Source: Mycobacterium paraffinicum (GTDB lineage Bacteria; Actinomycetota; Actinomycetes; Mycobacteriales; Mycobacteriaceae). Taken from it: DNA of 64,000 nt. The stretch spans positions 1 to 64,000 of the forward strand of contig NZ_MPNT01000012.1 in assembly GCF_001907675.1 (NCBI RefSeq), in the 5' to 3' direction. Below the pieces are notes generated by a model that saw nothing but the letters and a program-made list of their open reading frames with translations, ran no database searches and was not told the DNA's origin. This document shows positions 41,412-49,927 of this stretch, one piece after another; the stretch's first letter is position 1, and each line of letters opens with the position of its first letter. A program made the translations under genes and the position numbers.

Positions 41412-42443
41412 TTAGTCTGCCCGCGTAAAGAGAGGGCCGAGCCGGTCGGGCGTGCTCCCGTGTAAGACCAGCTCGTCGGCCCCTGCCTCCCAATAGCGCT
41501 GGAATACCTGGTGGCACGCGGACGCCGATCCGATCGCCGCCGCATCGCCAGTCCATTCTGCGGGCAACAGCGATGCGACCTCGACGAGTTGTTCCCGAGT
41601 GAGCACCGAGTCGGCCGAACGTCGGATCCCGTTGAGCAGCGGATGGGATCGCAACCGCGTCAACGGCTCCGGATCCCATCCGCTGGCAGCCGCCAGTCGC
41701 TCACCGAAGCCCGGGATCTGGTAGTAGGTCACCGCCCGCGCTCCCACCACCGCGAGTTCCTCGTCTGGCGGGAGTTCGCAGGCCACCACGACCGTGGCGT
41801 ATACCCGCACGCTTCCCGCCGGCCGCGCCGCCGCGCGTTCGACGCCGCGCACGAGCTCCACCGAGCGGCGCACGGCCCCAGGCGTGAGGAATGGATGCAG
41901 CAGCACGCCGTCGAAGTGCCGGCCGGCGAGCGCCAGGCCTTTGGACCCGATCGCCGCGAACACCAGCGGTGGCACCGGTTGATCAGGTAAGTCGTTGAGC
42001 CGCAGCGACGGATAGGTGCCGGCGGGCCCGTCGTAGCGCACCTTCTCCCCCCGGCACAGGCGGCGGAAGATGTCGACATGGTCGACGATCGAGGCGTTGG
42101 TGGGCTTCGGCAGTCCGACAGCTTTCCACATGGCGTCCACGGAGCGCCCGACGCCGAGGATGAATCGACCGCCCGACAACGCCTGCGTGGTCATGGCCAG
42201 CGACGCCAACATTGCGGGATGGCGTGACTGCAAATGGGTTATGCCCGAAGCAATTCCGATCCTCGACGTGACCTGGCTGATCGCACCTGAGATCACGCCG
42301 AGGTCCTTGGCGCCCCACCGTTCGCTGAGCCACACCGTGCGCAGACCGAGGCGCTCTGCGGCTTGCGCCTGGCCGACCACCGCATCGGGATCAGTGACAC
42401 GTCCGGGGAGCACGTAAGCCCCGAGCGGGATACTCGCATCCAT
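41412..42443 (-). CDS. LLM-class oxidoreductase (F420-type)
   Basis: A 343-residue luciferase-like oxidoreductase: AQAAERLGLRTVWLSERWGAKDLG, SRIGIASGITHLQSRHPAMLASLAMTTQALSGGRFILGVGRSVDAMWKAVG (a strong family signature), and DQPVPPLVFAAIGSKGLALAGRHFDGVLLHPFLTPG. I choose ATG 42443; the frame opens further upstream into the divergent promoter. It is divergent from the kinase-fold gene at 42488 with only 44 bases between them, containing a motif B copy aimed at the other gene. It resembles F420-dependent glucose-6-phosphate dehydrogenase relatives; substrate not inferable. Confidence 0.88.
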   Translation of the reverse strand: MDASIPLGAYVLPGRVTDPDAVVGQAQAAERLGLRTVWLSERWGAKDLGVISGAISQVTSRIGIASGITHLQSRHPAMLASLAMTTQALSGGRFILGVGRSVDAMWKAVGLPKPTNASIVDHVDIFRRLCRGEKVRYDGPAGTYPSLRLNDLPDQPVPPLVFAAIGSKGLALAGRHFDGVLLHPFLTPGAVRRSVELVRGVERAAARPAGSVRVYATVVVACELPPDEELAVVGARAVTYYQIPGFGERLAAASGWDPEPLTRLRSHPLLNGIRRSADSVLTREQLVEVASLLPAEWTGDAAAIGSASACHQVFQRYWEAGADELVLHGSTPDRLGPLFTRAD

Positions 42444-42451
42444 GACCGCTA

Positions 42452-42470
42452 TTCTGACAGTAGTGTTCAG
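42452..42470. promoter_or_regulatory. Motif B copy, TTCTGACAGTAGTGTTCAG
   Basis: Matches the other copies in TTCTGACA...GTGT but departs at the right end (TCAG for CACT). It lies 17 bases before the kinase-fold start at 42488 and just upstream of the divergent LLM start. Confidence 0.55.
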
Positions 42471-42487
42471 TTTTGGAAAGGATGCCG

Positions 42488-43573
42488 ATGGCGTACACAT
42501 CCGCACGCGGCGATCTCGGCGACCGAGTAGGCGAGGCGCTCGTTTCTTGGCTGCCGCCCCGGCTGGCCTCGGCCGGGGCGATAGCTTTCGAGATCTCCGA
42601 ATTCAGTGCGCCGCCGGCCGGCTACTCGGGCAAGACAGCGTTCTTCACCGCTGTCTGGGTCGACCAAGCCGGCGTGCGCCACGCCGAGGATCTGGTGTTG
42701 CGCGCGCAGGCTGATGATCATCAGTTGTTCGCTGTGCCCGACGCCCCGCGACAGGCTGAAGTGATGCAACGACTTGGCGCTCAAGGTATTCGAGTGCCGG
42801 ACGTCGTCGGCATCGAACGCGACCCTGCCATTCTGGGATCGCCGTTCTATGTGATGCGCCGGGCGCGGGGGCGGACACCGTCGGACGTCCCGAGTTGGCA
42901 CAAGCGAGGCTGGACCGTCGCACTGTCCGCTGCGGATCGGGGGCTGTTGTGCGACAACGGATTGCGCGCGCTGGTCGATGTGCACCGCGTCGAGGACGCC
43001 GACACGCTGCGATTCCTGCGTGGCGACGCCGACCCGAGTGACACAGCGTTGCAGCGCTATCTCGACAGACTCAGAGACTGGTACGAGTGGTGTCGTGCCG
43101 ATCTGGTGGTCGGTGCCGATGTGCTCGCTCGGGCGCTACGCGTGATCCTCGAATCCGCGCCCGACACCGAGGCCGAAACGGTGGTGTGGGGCGACGCCCG
43201 CGTCGGAAACATGTGCTTCGGCGACGACTTGTCGGTGGTCGCATTGTTCGATTGGGAGACCGCAGGCACTGGTCCATCGGACATCGACCTCGGTTGGTGG
43301 CTGATGTTCGAACGTTTCCTCTGCGAAGCACTGGGATTCACTCGCCTACCCGGTGTACCCGACGATGACGAAATCGTCAGGCGCTACGTCCAATTCGGCG
43401 GGACCCTGACCGGTGACATCGCCTACTTCCAACTGCTGGCCGCGTTCGTACTTTCGCTGATCAACAACCGACTCGCCCGGCTTTTGGTGCGCGACGGACT
43501 GGACGCCGACACGGCACGCAGCTATCCGCAGACGTCGGTCACACTGATCGAACGGTATCTCGATCAGATCTGA
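42488..43573 (+). CDS. APH-fold phosphotransferase (ACAD10/FadE36-associated type)
   Basis: A 361-residue kinase-fold protein with a long N-terminal lobe (EDLVLRAQADDHQLFAVPDAPRQAEVM, GSPFYVMRRARGRT) and the catalytic loop VVWGDARVGNMCFGDDLSVVALFDWETAGTGPSDIDLGWW. This subtype, with WGDARVGN and FDWE, is the one fused to acyl-CoA dehydrogenase in mammalian ACAD10 and separate in mycobacteria. In ACAD10/11 it phosphorylates 4-hydroxyacyl-CoA, so a hydroxyacyl substrate is plausible. I choose ATG 42488 because GGAAAGG lies 6 bases before it. Its stop converges on the FAD monooxygenase. Confidence 0.85.
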   Translation: MAYTSARGDLGDRVGEALVSWLPPRLASAGAIAFEISEFSAPPAGYSGKTAFFTAVWVDQAGVRHAEDLVLRAQADDHQLFAVPDAPRQAEVMQRLGAQGIRVPDVVGIERDPAILGSPFYVMRRARGRTPSDVPSWHKRGWTVALSAADRGLLCDNGLRALVDVHRVEDADTLRFLRGDADPSDTALQRYLDRLRDWYEWCRADLVVGADVLARALRVILESAPDTEAETVVWGDARVGNMCFGDDLSVVALFDWETAGTGPSDIDLGWWLMFERFLCEALGFTRLPGVPDDDEIVRRYVQFGGTLTGDIAYFQLLAAFVLSLINNRLARLLVRDGLDADTARSYPQTSVTLIERYLDQI

Positions 43574-43581
43574 CACATGCG

Positions 43582-44814
43582 TCACGCCAGGGCGAGCGTG
43601 GTCAATAGGTCGGGCGTGTAAGCCTCCGGTGACGCAGCCCACGCCCCGGCGTGCACCGCGTCGAGCGCCGCGCCCAGTTCTGGGCGTCGGCGCAGCAATC
43701 CGAGCATGCGTGACCGGCGGGCCGCGCGATCGGGCATGCCGAAACCCGTCAGCAGATCGGTCATCGCGCTGGCGAATCGCAGCCGGGCCATCCGAGTTCG
43801 GCGTTCGTCGCTGTAGCCGGCCAGTCCCTGGGGTGTCCAGTCGGGTCCGGCAAGGAGCGCTTCGGCCAGTATCCGGGCATCCCGCAGGCTGATCGCCAAT
43901 CCTTGGGCGGTAACGGGATTGCTCCACCCCGCGGCGTCGCCGACCAACGCCACTCCCGGCACCACCGGCTCGTCTACCCAGGCGTCATTCATCGGGAAGG
44001 TCGCGCAGGGGCCGATCGGCGTCGCCTCCACCATCGCGTTGGAGTCTGGAAAGATCGGTGTGCGAAACGAATTCAAGAACTCCCCGACCGCACTCGGCCC
44101 CTGAATCGGCTCCGGGTCGTCGTCGCGGCGGGCGACGTACAACCGCAGCCGCCGATCGGCTCGGGGTATCACGATGAACAGGTTGCGGCCGTCAACCGAG
44201 ATCGCGGTCTCGGCGCGGTTCCACGCGCCACCGTCGTCGACCAGCATCCCGGTCAACCGCACCCTGGCGTGGGTCGTCGACAACGTCAGGCCGAGTGCGG
44301 TGCGCGTCGCGGACTTCTTGCCGTCCGCACCCACCACGAGCCGGCATTGCGCGACGCGGGTGCATCCGTCGACATCATAGGTAACCGTTGGGTTGCTGCC
44401 GCCACGTACGACCGAACGCCGAACACCACGGACGACAGTGGCACCGGCTTTGGTGGCCGCAGTGGCCAACGCTTCACGTAGCTCGGGGTGACCGACGCCA
44501 ACGACACCCGGAGCACCGTCGACCACGTCGGACAGGTCACGGGCTCGACGCTGGGCCTGCTCGAAGCTCAGCGACTCGTCGTAGGGCACCATTCGGGTCA
44601 TCACCGAGACCCCTTCGGTCTCGAGGATCACATCTGCCAGTCCGAGTTGACGCGCTTCCTGGAATCCCCAGGGCACCAGCGCCTCTCCCCGCACGATGTC
44701 GCGATACACCCGTTCGCGCTCGAGGACGACGACCGCAATGCCGGCGGCGGCCAGTCGGACGGCCAACGCGCACCCGGCGATGCCGCCGCCGACGATGATG
44801 ACTTCTGCGTCCAC
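43582..44814 (-). CDS. FAD-dependent monooxygenase (PHBH-like)
   Basis: A 410-residue flavoprotein hydroxylase. FAD motif 1: VIIVGGGIAGCALAVRLAAAG; motif 2: RLVVGADGKKSATR; motif 3: GVALVGDAAGWSNPVTAQGLAISLRDARILAEAL. These define the p-hydroxybenzoate-hydroxylase group, which hydroxylates aromatic rings or epoxidises with NAD(P)H and oxygen. I choose GTG 44814 because AAGGAGG stands right before it; a frame extending to 45036 is shadow sequence. It is divergent from TetR 44888, and a perfect inverted repeat lies in the gap, so it is probably repressed by that regulator. Confidence 0.9.
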   Translation of the reverse strand: MDAEVIIVGGGIAGCALAVRLAAAGIAVVVLERERVYRDIVRGEALVPWGFQEARQLGLADVILETEGVSVMTRMVPYDESLSFEQAQRRARDLSDVVDGAPGVVGVGHPELREALATAATKAGATVVRGVRRSVVRGGSNPTVTYDVDGCTRVAQCRLVVGADGKKSATRTALGLTLSTTHARVRLTGMLVDDGGAWNRAETAISVDGRNLFIVIPRADRRLRLYVARRDDDPEPIQGPSAVGEFLNSFRTPIFPDSNAMVEATPIGPCATFPMNDAWVDEPVVPGVALVGDAAGWSNPVTAQGLAISLRDARILAEALLAGPDWTPQGLAGYSDERRTRMARLRFASAMTDLLTGFGMPDRAARRSRMLGLLRRRPELGAALDAVHAGAWAASPEAYTPDLLTTLALA

Positions 44815-44832
44815 GACGGCCTCCTTCCCACG

Positions 44833-44859
44833 ATCCCATTTACTATGGCATAATGGGAT
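44833..44859. promoter_or_regulatory. Inverted repeat ATCCCATT-N11-AATGGGAT
   Basis: Perfect 8-bp arms with an 11-base spacer in the gap between the divergent FAD monooxygenase (44814) and TetR (44888). The position between the two starts is typical for a local TetR operator controlling both. Single copy in this window. Confidence 0.7.
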
Positions 44860-44887
44860 GCCTTGACACCAGCCAGACGGGATCCCG

Positions 44888-45490
44888 ATGCCGCGAAGCC
44901 GCGGTGGAACGCAGCCGCAACCCATCTCCATGACCGACGTCGTCGGTGCGGCACTGCGTGTCGTGGCGCGTTCGTCGCTGGACCGCCTGACGGTCCGCGC
45001 CGTCGCCGACGAGTGCGGGGTCACGCCGCCCGCCATCCACTACCACCTGCGCGGGGGCGACGAACTCGCCGATCGGGTGGTCGAGGCCGTCGCGACACGG
45101 ATCGACGTCGCAACCGACACCAAGGCGCCCTGGGTCGATCGGTACCTCACGCTGATCTCCGCGATGGACAGGGCTTTCCTCGCCTACCCAGGAACCGGGT
45201 TACGGGCACTCACCGCGACCGGTCCGTCACCCGGTGCCACCCGACTCACCGAGAATGCAATGCAAATCCTGCGCAATGCAGGGCTGCCCGAAGCCGTTGC
45301 GGTGCAGACCTTTACGACGACGTACTTGATCTTCGTCGGCTGGCTTGCCACCCGAAACTTAGCCGAGGGCAATGGGATCCACCCAGCGCTCGCTGCGGCG
45401 GGAGCCGGCGCGCTCGCCGATGACGGCGACCAACCACTCATCGTGGCGATTCGTCGCGTGTTAACCGCTGCAGAAGGAGACATCAGATGA
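44888..45490 (+). CDS. TetR family regulator, local control of the FAD monooxygenase
   Basis: A 200-residue TetR protein. Helix-turn-helix: TVRAVADECGVTPPAIHYHLRGGDEL, with the unusual tail HYHLRGGDE in place of the more common YYHFxSK. The start may be ATG 44888 or the internal ATG 44930; neither has a good ribosome site. It is followed in a GTGA-type overlap by the SnoaL-like gene at 45487, so regulator and SnoaL-like protein are cotranscribed. It is divergent from the monooxygenase with the inverted repeat in between. Confidence 0.86.
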   Translation: MPRSRGGTQPQPISMTDVVGAALRVVARSSLDRLTVRAVADECGVTPPAIHYHLRGGDELADRVVEAVATRIDVATDTKAPWVDRYLTLISAMDRAFLAYPGTGLRALTATGPSPGATRLTENAMQILRNAGLPEAVAVQTFTTTYLIFVGWLATRNLAEGNGIHPALAAAGAGALADDGDQPLIVAIRRVLTAAEGDIR

Positions 45491-45834
45491 CAACCGACGA
45501 CACCACCTGGCTGCGGCAGTACTACGCGGACTGGGATTCCGGTGACCTCGAGGCGATCACCTCGTGGCTCGACAAGGATGTTGTGCTCGAGGACGTGCCG
45601 ACGGGTCACGTGGCGCGCGGGGCCGACGAGGCCCGCGCCTTCGTCAGTGGCGCACTGAAGATGGCACCAGGAGCGTCCTACGAGGTGCTCAGCGTGCTGG
45701 CCGACGGCGAGCAATTCGCCGTCGAGTGGGTGATGCAGCCGGCCGGTCTGCGCGGCGCATCGATCGGCACCGTACGCAACGGCAAGGTGGCGACCAACCG
45801 TGACTTCTGGGACGCCTCAGCGACGAAGCAGTGA
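45487..45834 (+). CDS. SnoaL-like/limonene epoxide hydrolase-like protein
   Basis: A 115-residue protein with the NTF2/SnoaL fold: LRQYYADWDSGDLEAITSWLDKDVVLEDVPTG, GALKMAPGASYEVLSVLADGEQFAVEWVMQ, and DFWDASATK. Relatives include limonene-1,2-epoxide hydrolase and polyketide cyclases. Next to a PHBH-like monooxygenase that could make an epoxide, epoxide hydrolysis is an attractive possibility, but the catalytic residues cannot be assigned by eye. It overlaps the TetR stop and its end converges on the SDR at 45839. Confidence 0.78.
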   Translation: MTTDDTTWLRQYYADWDSGDLEAITSWLDKDVVLEDVPTGHVARGADEARAFVSGALKMAPGASYEVLSVLADGEQFAVEWVMQPAGLRGASIGTVRNGKVATNRDFWDASATKQ

Positions 45835-45838
45835 CGTT

Positions 45839-46660
45839 CTAAAACTGCGCCATGCCCTGGTCGACCGACAAACGGGTCGCCGTTACGAAGCGCGACTCAT
45901 CGGACGCCAACCAACACACCGCGGCCGCAACGTCTTCCGGCTCGCAGGCCCACTGCGGCAGGAATGGTGTGCCCATGTTGTTCAGCGCGGGGTTGGTCTC
46001 GATCGCAGCGAACAGCGCGGCGATCATGTCACCGCCGCCCATCGGCGTATTCACTGGCCCGGGATGCACACTGTTGACCCTGATGTCGTGCTTGCCCAGC
46101 TCCGCGGCGAAGGCCCGGGCCATGCCTGTGACGGCATGCTTGCTCGCTGTGTAGTGCACCATGTACGGCTGCACCTTCACACCGGCGTAGGAGCTGATCA
46201 GGATGATCGATCCGCCGCGGCCCCCGTCGATGATCTGTTGCGCGCCAGCCATCACCGTGTTCCAGGTACCCGTTACGTTGACGTCGATGATGTCGCGAAA
46301 AGACTCCGGGGTGATCTCGTTCCACGGCGACGGGATGCAGATCCCGGCGTTGGCCACGATGACGTCCAGCCGCCCGTAGGCTTCGACGCCCACGTCGACG
46401 GCGCGACGCAGCGCGTCCAGATCGCGGATATCGGCTGCGGTGGCGATTATTCGGCCACCTGCGGCCTTCACCATCTCCACGGTCTCGGCGAGGTCGTCGG
46501 GGGTGGCCGATGGGTAACGTACTGATTCGGGCAGCGGGGCGGCGAGGTCGACGGCAATGATGTCGGCCCCTTCGACGGCCATTCGCACGGCGTGTGCGCG
46601 GCCTTGTCCCCTGGCGGCGCCGGTGATGAACACGACTTTTCCCGCGAGTCGACCCGTCAT
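45839..46660 (-). CDS. Mycofactocin-type SDR (carveol dehydrogenase-like)
   Basis: A 273-residue SDR. Motifs: VVFITGAARGQGRAHAVRMA, the characteristic insert DLAAPLPESVRYPSATPDDLAETVEMVKAAGGRI, VANAGICIPSPW, ISSYAGVKVQPYMVHYTASKHAV with intact YTASK, and ASDESRFVTATRLSVDQGMAQF at the end. This is the group whose nicotinoprotein members need mycofactocin as electron carrier. It is the last gene of a leftward operon headed by the P450 at 49752, and would oxidise the P450 alcohol product. Confidence 0.89.
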   Translation of the reverse strand: MTGRLAGKVVFITGAARGQGRAHAVRMAVEGADIIAVDLAAPLPESVRYPSATPDDLAETVEMVKAAGGRIIATAADIRDLDALRRAVDVGVEAYGRLDVIVANAGICIPSPWNEITPESFRDIIDVNVTGTWNTVMAGAQQIIDGGRGGSIILISSYAGVKVQPYMVHYTASKHAVTGMARAFAAELGKHDIRVNSVHPGPVNTPMGGGDMIAALFAAIETNPALNNMGTPFLPQWACEPEDVAAAVCWLASDESRFVTATRLSVDQGMAQF

Positions 46661-47490
46661 CAGGGTGTCCCCGCGCTCGCGTGGTCCAACGCCAGCGGCC
46701 CCTCGCGTACTGCGGTGTCCAGCAGCCCCAGCTCCACACCTGCCTCGGTCGCGGCTTCGCGGCACGCCGCGATGTCCTTGCGTAGAAACGGCCCGGCCAA
46801 CTCCGCGAACCGGGCCATCCCGCCGACGCGGTGCGCCTGTTCCGCCGCGTGACTCCTGGCGCTGCACACCTGCAGCGTGGACAACAACACTTCCGGTGCG
46901 ACGCCCAACCGATCTCCCAGTTGCGTCGCCGCGGCAAGGAGTTGGGCGTTGGCCGCGAACAGCAGGTTGTTGATCAGCTTGAGCGCCAGCGCGCTGCCCA
47001 GTGCACCGGTCGCCACCACCGGGTCGGCATAGGCGTTGAGGATGGGCGTTACTGCGGCGACGGCGTCACTCGGTCCACCGATTAGCACGGTGAGTCTGCC
47101 TGCGTTGATGTCGTCCGCGGTACCGCTGACTGGCGCATCGAGGATGACCGGCGGCGAAAGACAACTATCCCGCAACGCCTCGAGGGTGGACAGGGTGCCG
47201 GTCGTGTGAGAAACCAACACTGCACCCGGCTTAGCGTTAGCGATGAAACCGTCTGCGCCCAGCCCGGTTTCCCGCAACTGTGCATCCGAAAACAGGCATG
47301 CGATGAGGATGTCGCTACGGCGCGCCAGGTCAGCCACCGAATCGGCCATTGCCGCGCCTTTCGACTCCAGTCGCAGGCGGACCTCCTCGCGCCGGGCGTA
47401 GACCAGGACGTCGTGGCGGGCGCCGAGCAACCGCTCGACCATCGGCTGGCCGAGTTGTCCGGCGCCAAGGAATCCGACGGTGTTGGGCAC
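46660..47490 (-). CDS. 6-phosphogluconate/3-hydroxyisobutyrate dehydrogenase-like protein
   Basis: A 276-residue NAD(P)-dependent beta-hydroxyacid dehydrogenase: TVGFLGAGQLGQPMVERLL (nucleotide motif), DAPVSGTADDINAGRLTVLIGG (substrate loop), and LALKLINNLLFAANAQLLAAATQLGD with the catalytic lysine. Start is GTG 47490. The stop overlaps the downstream SDR start by one base. It sits between the alpha/beta hydrolase and the SDR, so it may take the hydrolase product; a 3-hydroxy acid is the expected substrate class. Confidence 0.88.
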   Translation of the reverse strand: MPNTVGFLGAGQLGQPMVERLLGARHDVLVYARREEVRLRLESKGAAMADSVADLARRSDILIACLFSDAQLRETGLGADGFIANAKPGAVLVSHTTGTLSTLEALRDSCLSPPVILDAPVSGTADDINAGRLTVLIGGPSDAVAAVTPILNAYADPVVATGALGSALALKLINNLLFAANAQLLAAATQLGDRLGVAPEVLLSTLQVCSARSHAAEQAHRVGGMARFAELAGPFLRKDIAACREAATEAGVELGLLDTAVREGPLALDHASAGTP

Positions 47491-47497
47491 TGCGCTC

Positions 47498-48481
47498 CTA
47501 AGCGTCCACGGGTACGGCGAGCGGCACCGGAATGACCGTGGACGACCACCGTGCAATTCGGTCCCACAGCTGGGTGCGGTGACTCGCGAAGTTGTGACAG
47601 TGTCCCGAGCCCGGAACGAGGTGCAGTGTCACATCCCGAGAACCGGTGTAGTTGGCGGGTTCTGCATAGGGGTTCGGCGAAACGTCCAGCGCCGCGCCGA
47701 ACCCAAGGAAGATCGGTACGTCCACCTGAGGCGCGTACCGCTCGACTATGCCCGGTGTGGTGACTTCGGCGGCCGCCCGCAACGGAGTCCGGCTCTCCAC
47801 AGCGGTGTCCGCGTCGATGACGTCCTGCGGCTCTTCGCCCGCATAGAAGAGATCGGCAAGGTAAGAGCGAGGCGCGTACAGGTGGGCGTCGGTGGGTTTG
47901 GCCCCACTCAATTGGCAGGACGCCTCAATAGTCTGTTGGATGCGCTCTTCCAGTTCGGCAGCATCGGGAGTGTCACGGTAAACGTTGGTGATCTGCACGC
48001 CGTAGCCCAGGAGCACGACAGCGTCGTAGGGGTGCGTAGTCGCCTGCACCATCGTCGTCAAGCACGCGCCCATCGAATGGCCGACGCCAATCAGTGGCGC
48101 ATTCATCGGGGGCAGGTCCTTGTGTAATTGGCCGCGCCGCAATCGTTCTCGGACCTGGCGTGCGACTTCGGCGTCCCCCCTTGCAAGCAACTCCAACCCG
48201 ACGGGTCCCGACGCGGTGGGGTCCGCGCTCTCACCGATCGCGAGGTGGTCCACTGCTATAACGACGAACCCGGAGTCGGCCAGATGCTCGCCGAAGCTGT
48301 ATCCGGGGTAGCCGTCGACCTCGATGTGCCAATAGTGCTTGTCGTAAGTGCCCCCGGCGAGACAGAGCATTACGCCGCTCGCGTCGGCGAGCCGCGCGGG
48401 CATGAACAGCCACGCTGCCTGTTTCAGCTGCTCACCGGATTCGACCGCGCCAGTCACGTCGAACGTCAGCGGTTGCGGCAT
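47498..48481 (-). CDS. Alpha/beta hydrolase
   Basis: A 327-residue alpha/beta hydrolase. The nucleophile elbow is GVGHSMGACLTTMVQ (serine in GHSMG), with HLVPGSGHCHNFASHRTQL as the histidine end. VPIFLGFGAALDVSPNPYAEP contains the likely acid. It is long for the family because of an insertion around residues 165-235. It is in the operon P450-hydrolase-dehydrogenase-SDR, 65 bases downstream of the P450. Ester, lactone or C-C bond hydrolysis are all possible. Confidence 0.86.
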   Translation of the reverse strand: MPQPLTFDVTGAVESGEQLKQAAWLFMPARLADASGVMLCLAGGTYDKHYWHIEVDGYPGYSFGEHLADSGFVVIAVDHLAIGESADPTASGPVGLELLARGDAEVARQVRERLRRGQLHKDLPPMNAPLIGVGHSMGACLTTMVQATTHPYDAVVLLGYGVQITNVYRDTPDAAELEERIQQTIEASCQLSGAKPTDAHLYAPRSYLADLFYAGEEPQDVIDADTAVESRTPLRAAAEVTTPGIVERYAPQVDVPIFLGFGAALDVSPNPYAEPANYTGSRDVTLHLVPGSGHCHNFASHRTQLWDRIARWSSTVIPVPLAVPVDA

Positions 48482-48546
48482 GACTCACCCCGGCCGATCA
48501 GCTGCGCGACATCGTGGCGCGACCGGGCCCACGCGGCACACCCATC

Positions 48547-49752
48547 TCAGCTCCAGGTCAGCTTGAGCGAATCGACGCCGAACACCTGACCACCGTGCTC
48601 GATAGGTTGCCCGGAGACCTCGTAGTCCGGAATGCGCTTGTGCCACTCCTCCAGCACCACCGCCAGCTCCTGCCGCGCGAGGTGGGAACCGAGGCAGCGG
48701 TGCGGGCCGCCGCCGAAAGATAGGTGACGTGTGACGCCGCGGTCGAAGTTGACCGTGCGGGCATCGTCATAGACCGATTCGTCCCGGCCCGCGAACGCGA
48801 GCGAGAACGAAGCCATGTCGCCCGCCTTGACCGGACATCCGTGAAAATCCATGTCCTGGGTGGCCTTTCGTGCCGTCTGCACGATCGGATAAACCCGTAG
48901 GAGTTCCTCCACTGCCTTCGGAATGAGCTCGGGTTCGGCAACGATCCGTGCGCGGTCGGCCGGATGGGTGGCCAGGTGCAGCATCGCGTACGACAGCTGG
49001 TTGGAGACTGTGTCGAGCCCGGCCATGAACAGCAGCAGGAGACAGTTGAGCAGTTCCAGGTCGTTGATGGGTTCGCCGTCGAGCGTCCAGTCAATGGCCT
49101 TGCTGACGATGTCGTCCGCATCCGGGTCACGATTCTCGCGCCGCTCCGCAATCAGGCCGGAGAAGTAGCCCATCACATGCGTCATGCCTTCGAGCCGGGC
49201 CGCGTTGACTTCCTCCCCCGCCCCGCTCTGATGCAGGATCATGTCCTCCCAGGCCAGGAACTTCTCGAGATCCTCGACGGGCATGCCCATGATCGTCAGG
49301 AAGACCGTCGACGGGAACACCCGCGAGATCCGCGTCACGAAATCGCACCCACCCTCGCCGGCCACTTCTTCGATCAGTCCCGCGGCCAGTTTCTGCTGCG
49401 CGTCGCGCAGGCCCTTGACGCGGCCAGGCGAGAAGTACTCCGCCAGCACATGACGCCACTTGGTGTGGTCGGGCGGGTCGAGCATGATTGGGATCCACTT
49501 GTACGGCGGCTCCGGATCCGTCGGCACGATCACGCTGCTGGACCAAAGCTCCGGGTGCTGAAGCCCGTCCAGAATCAGCGGGTTGTCGGTGAATACCCAG
49601 TAGTCCATACCGGCCTCGGTGTTCCGGAAGACCGGTCGGGCCTCGTCCTGGCACTCGTCGAGCAAATGAAAGTGAGTCAGCGCAGGCGAGTCCGGAGCGT
49701 TCATGTCGATCTGCTTCATGGGACACGTTGCCGTGGGCTGATTCTGGATCAT
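48547..49752 (-). CDS. Cytochrome P450
   Basis: A 401-residue P450. I-helix: LLLLFMAGLDTVSNQLSYAM; ExxR: EELLRVYPIVQTARK; haem loop: LSFGGGPHRCLGSHLARQE with cysteine at residue 353. I choose ATG 49752 because GGAAGGACATC precedes it; a frame to 49857 contains no ribosome site. It is the first gene of the operon down to 45839. Its upstream gap carries a weak operator A copy (49814) and AACTAGGTTA (49871). It is similar in organisation to the P450 at 18846. Confidence 0.93.
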   Translation of the reverse strand: MIQNQPTATCPMKQIDMNAPDSPALTHFHLLDECQDEARPVFRNTEAGMDYWVFTDNPLILDGLQHPELWSSSVIVPTDPEPPYKWIPIMLDPPDHTKWRHVLAEYFSPGRVKGLRDAQQKLAAGLIEEVAGEGGCDFVTRISRVFPSTVFLTIMGMPVEDLEKFLAWEDMILHQSGAGEEVNAARLEGMTHVMGYFSGLIAERRENRDPDADDIVSKAIDWTLDGEPINDLELLNCLLLLFMAGLDTVSNQLSYAMLHLATHPADRARIVAEPELIPKAVEELLRVYPIVQTARKATQDMDFHGCPVKAGDMASFSLAFAGRDESVYDDARTVNFDRGVTRHLSFGGGPHRCLGSHLARQELAVVLEEWHKRIPDYEVSGQPIEHGGQVFGVDSLKLTWS

Positions 49753-49813
49753 GATGTCCTTCCGTACAGCTTCGAACGGGCACGAACTCGAAGCACTCGC
49801 GGCTCGCATACTA

Positions 49814-49829
49814 CGACAGTCCACTGTTA
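49814..49829. promoter_or_regulatory. Weak operator A copy, CGACAGTCCACTGTTA
   Basis: Twelve of the 14 arm bases match TGACAGT-NN-ACTGTCA (GACAGT and ACTGT retained). It lies 61 bases before the P450 start at 49752, 30 kb away from the other copies. Confidence 0.5.
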
Positions 49830-49927
49830 ACTTGGACCGATTGAGACGACGGGTCAACGAAAACTCATCGAACTAGGTTAACTATGTCGTGTGACGAACG
49901 CAATAGTCCGTGAGGTCTGGCGAGCTG

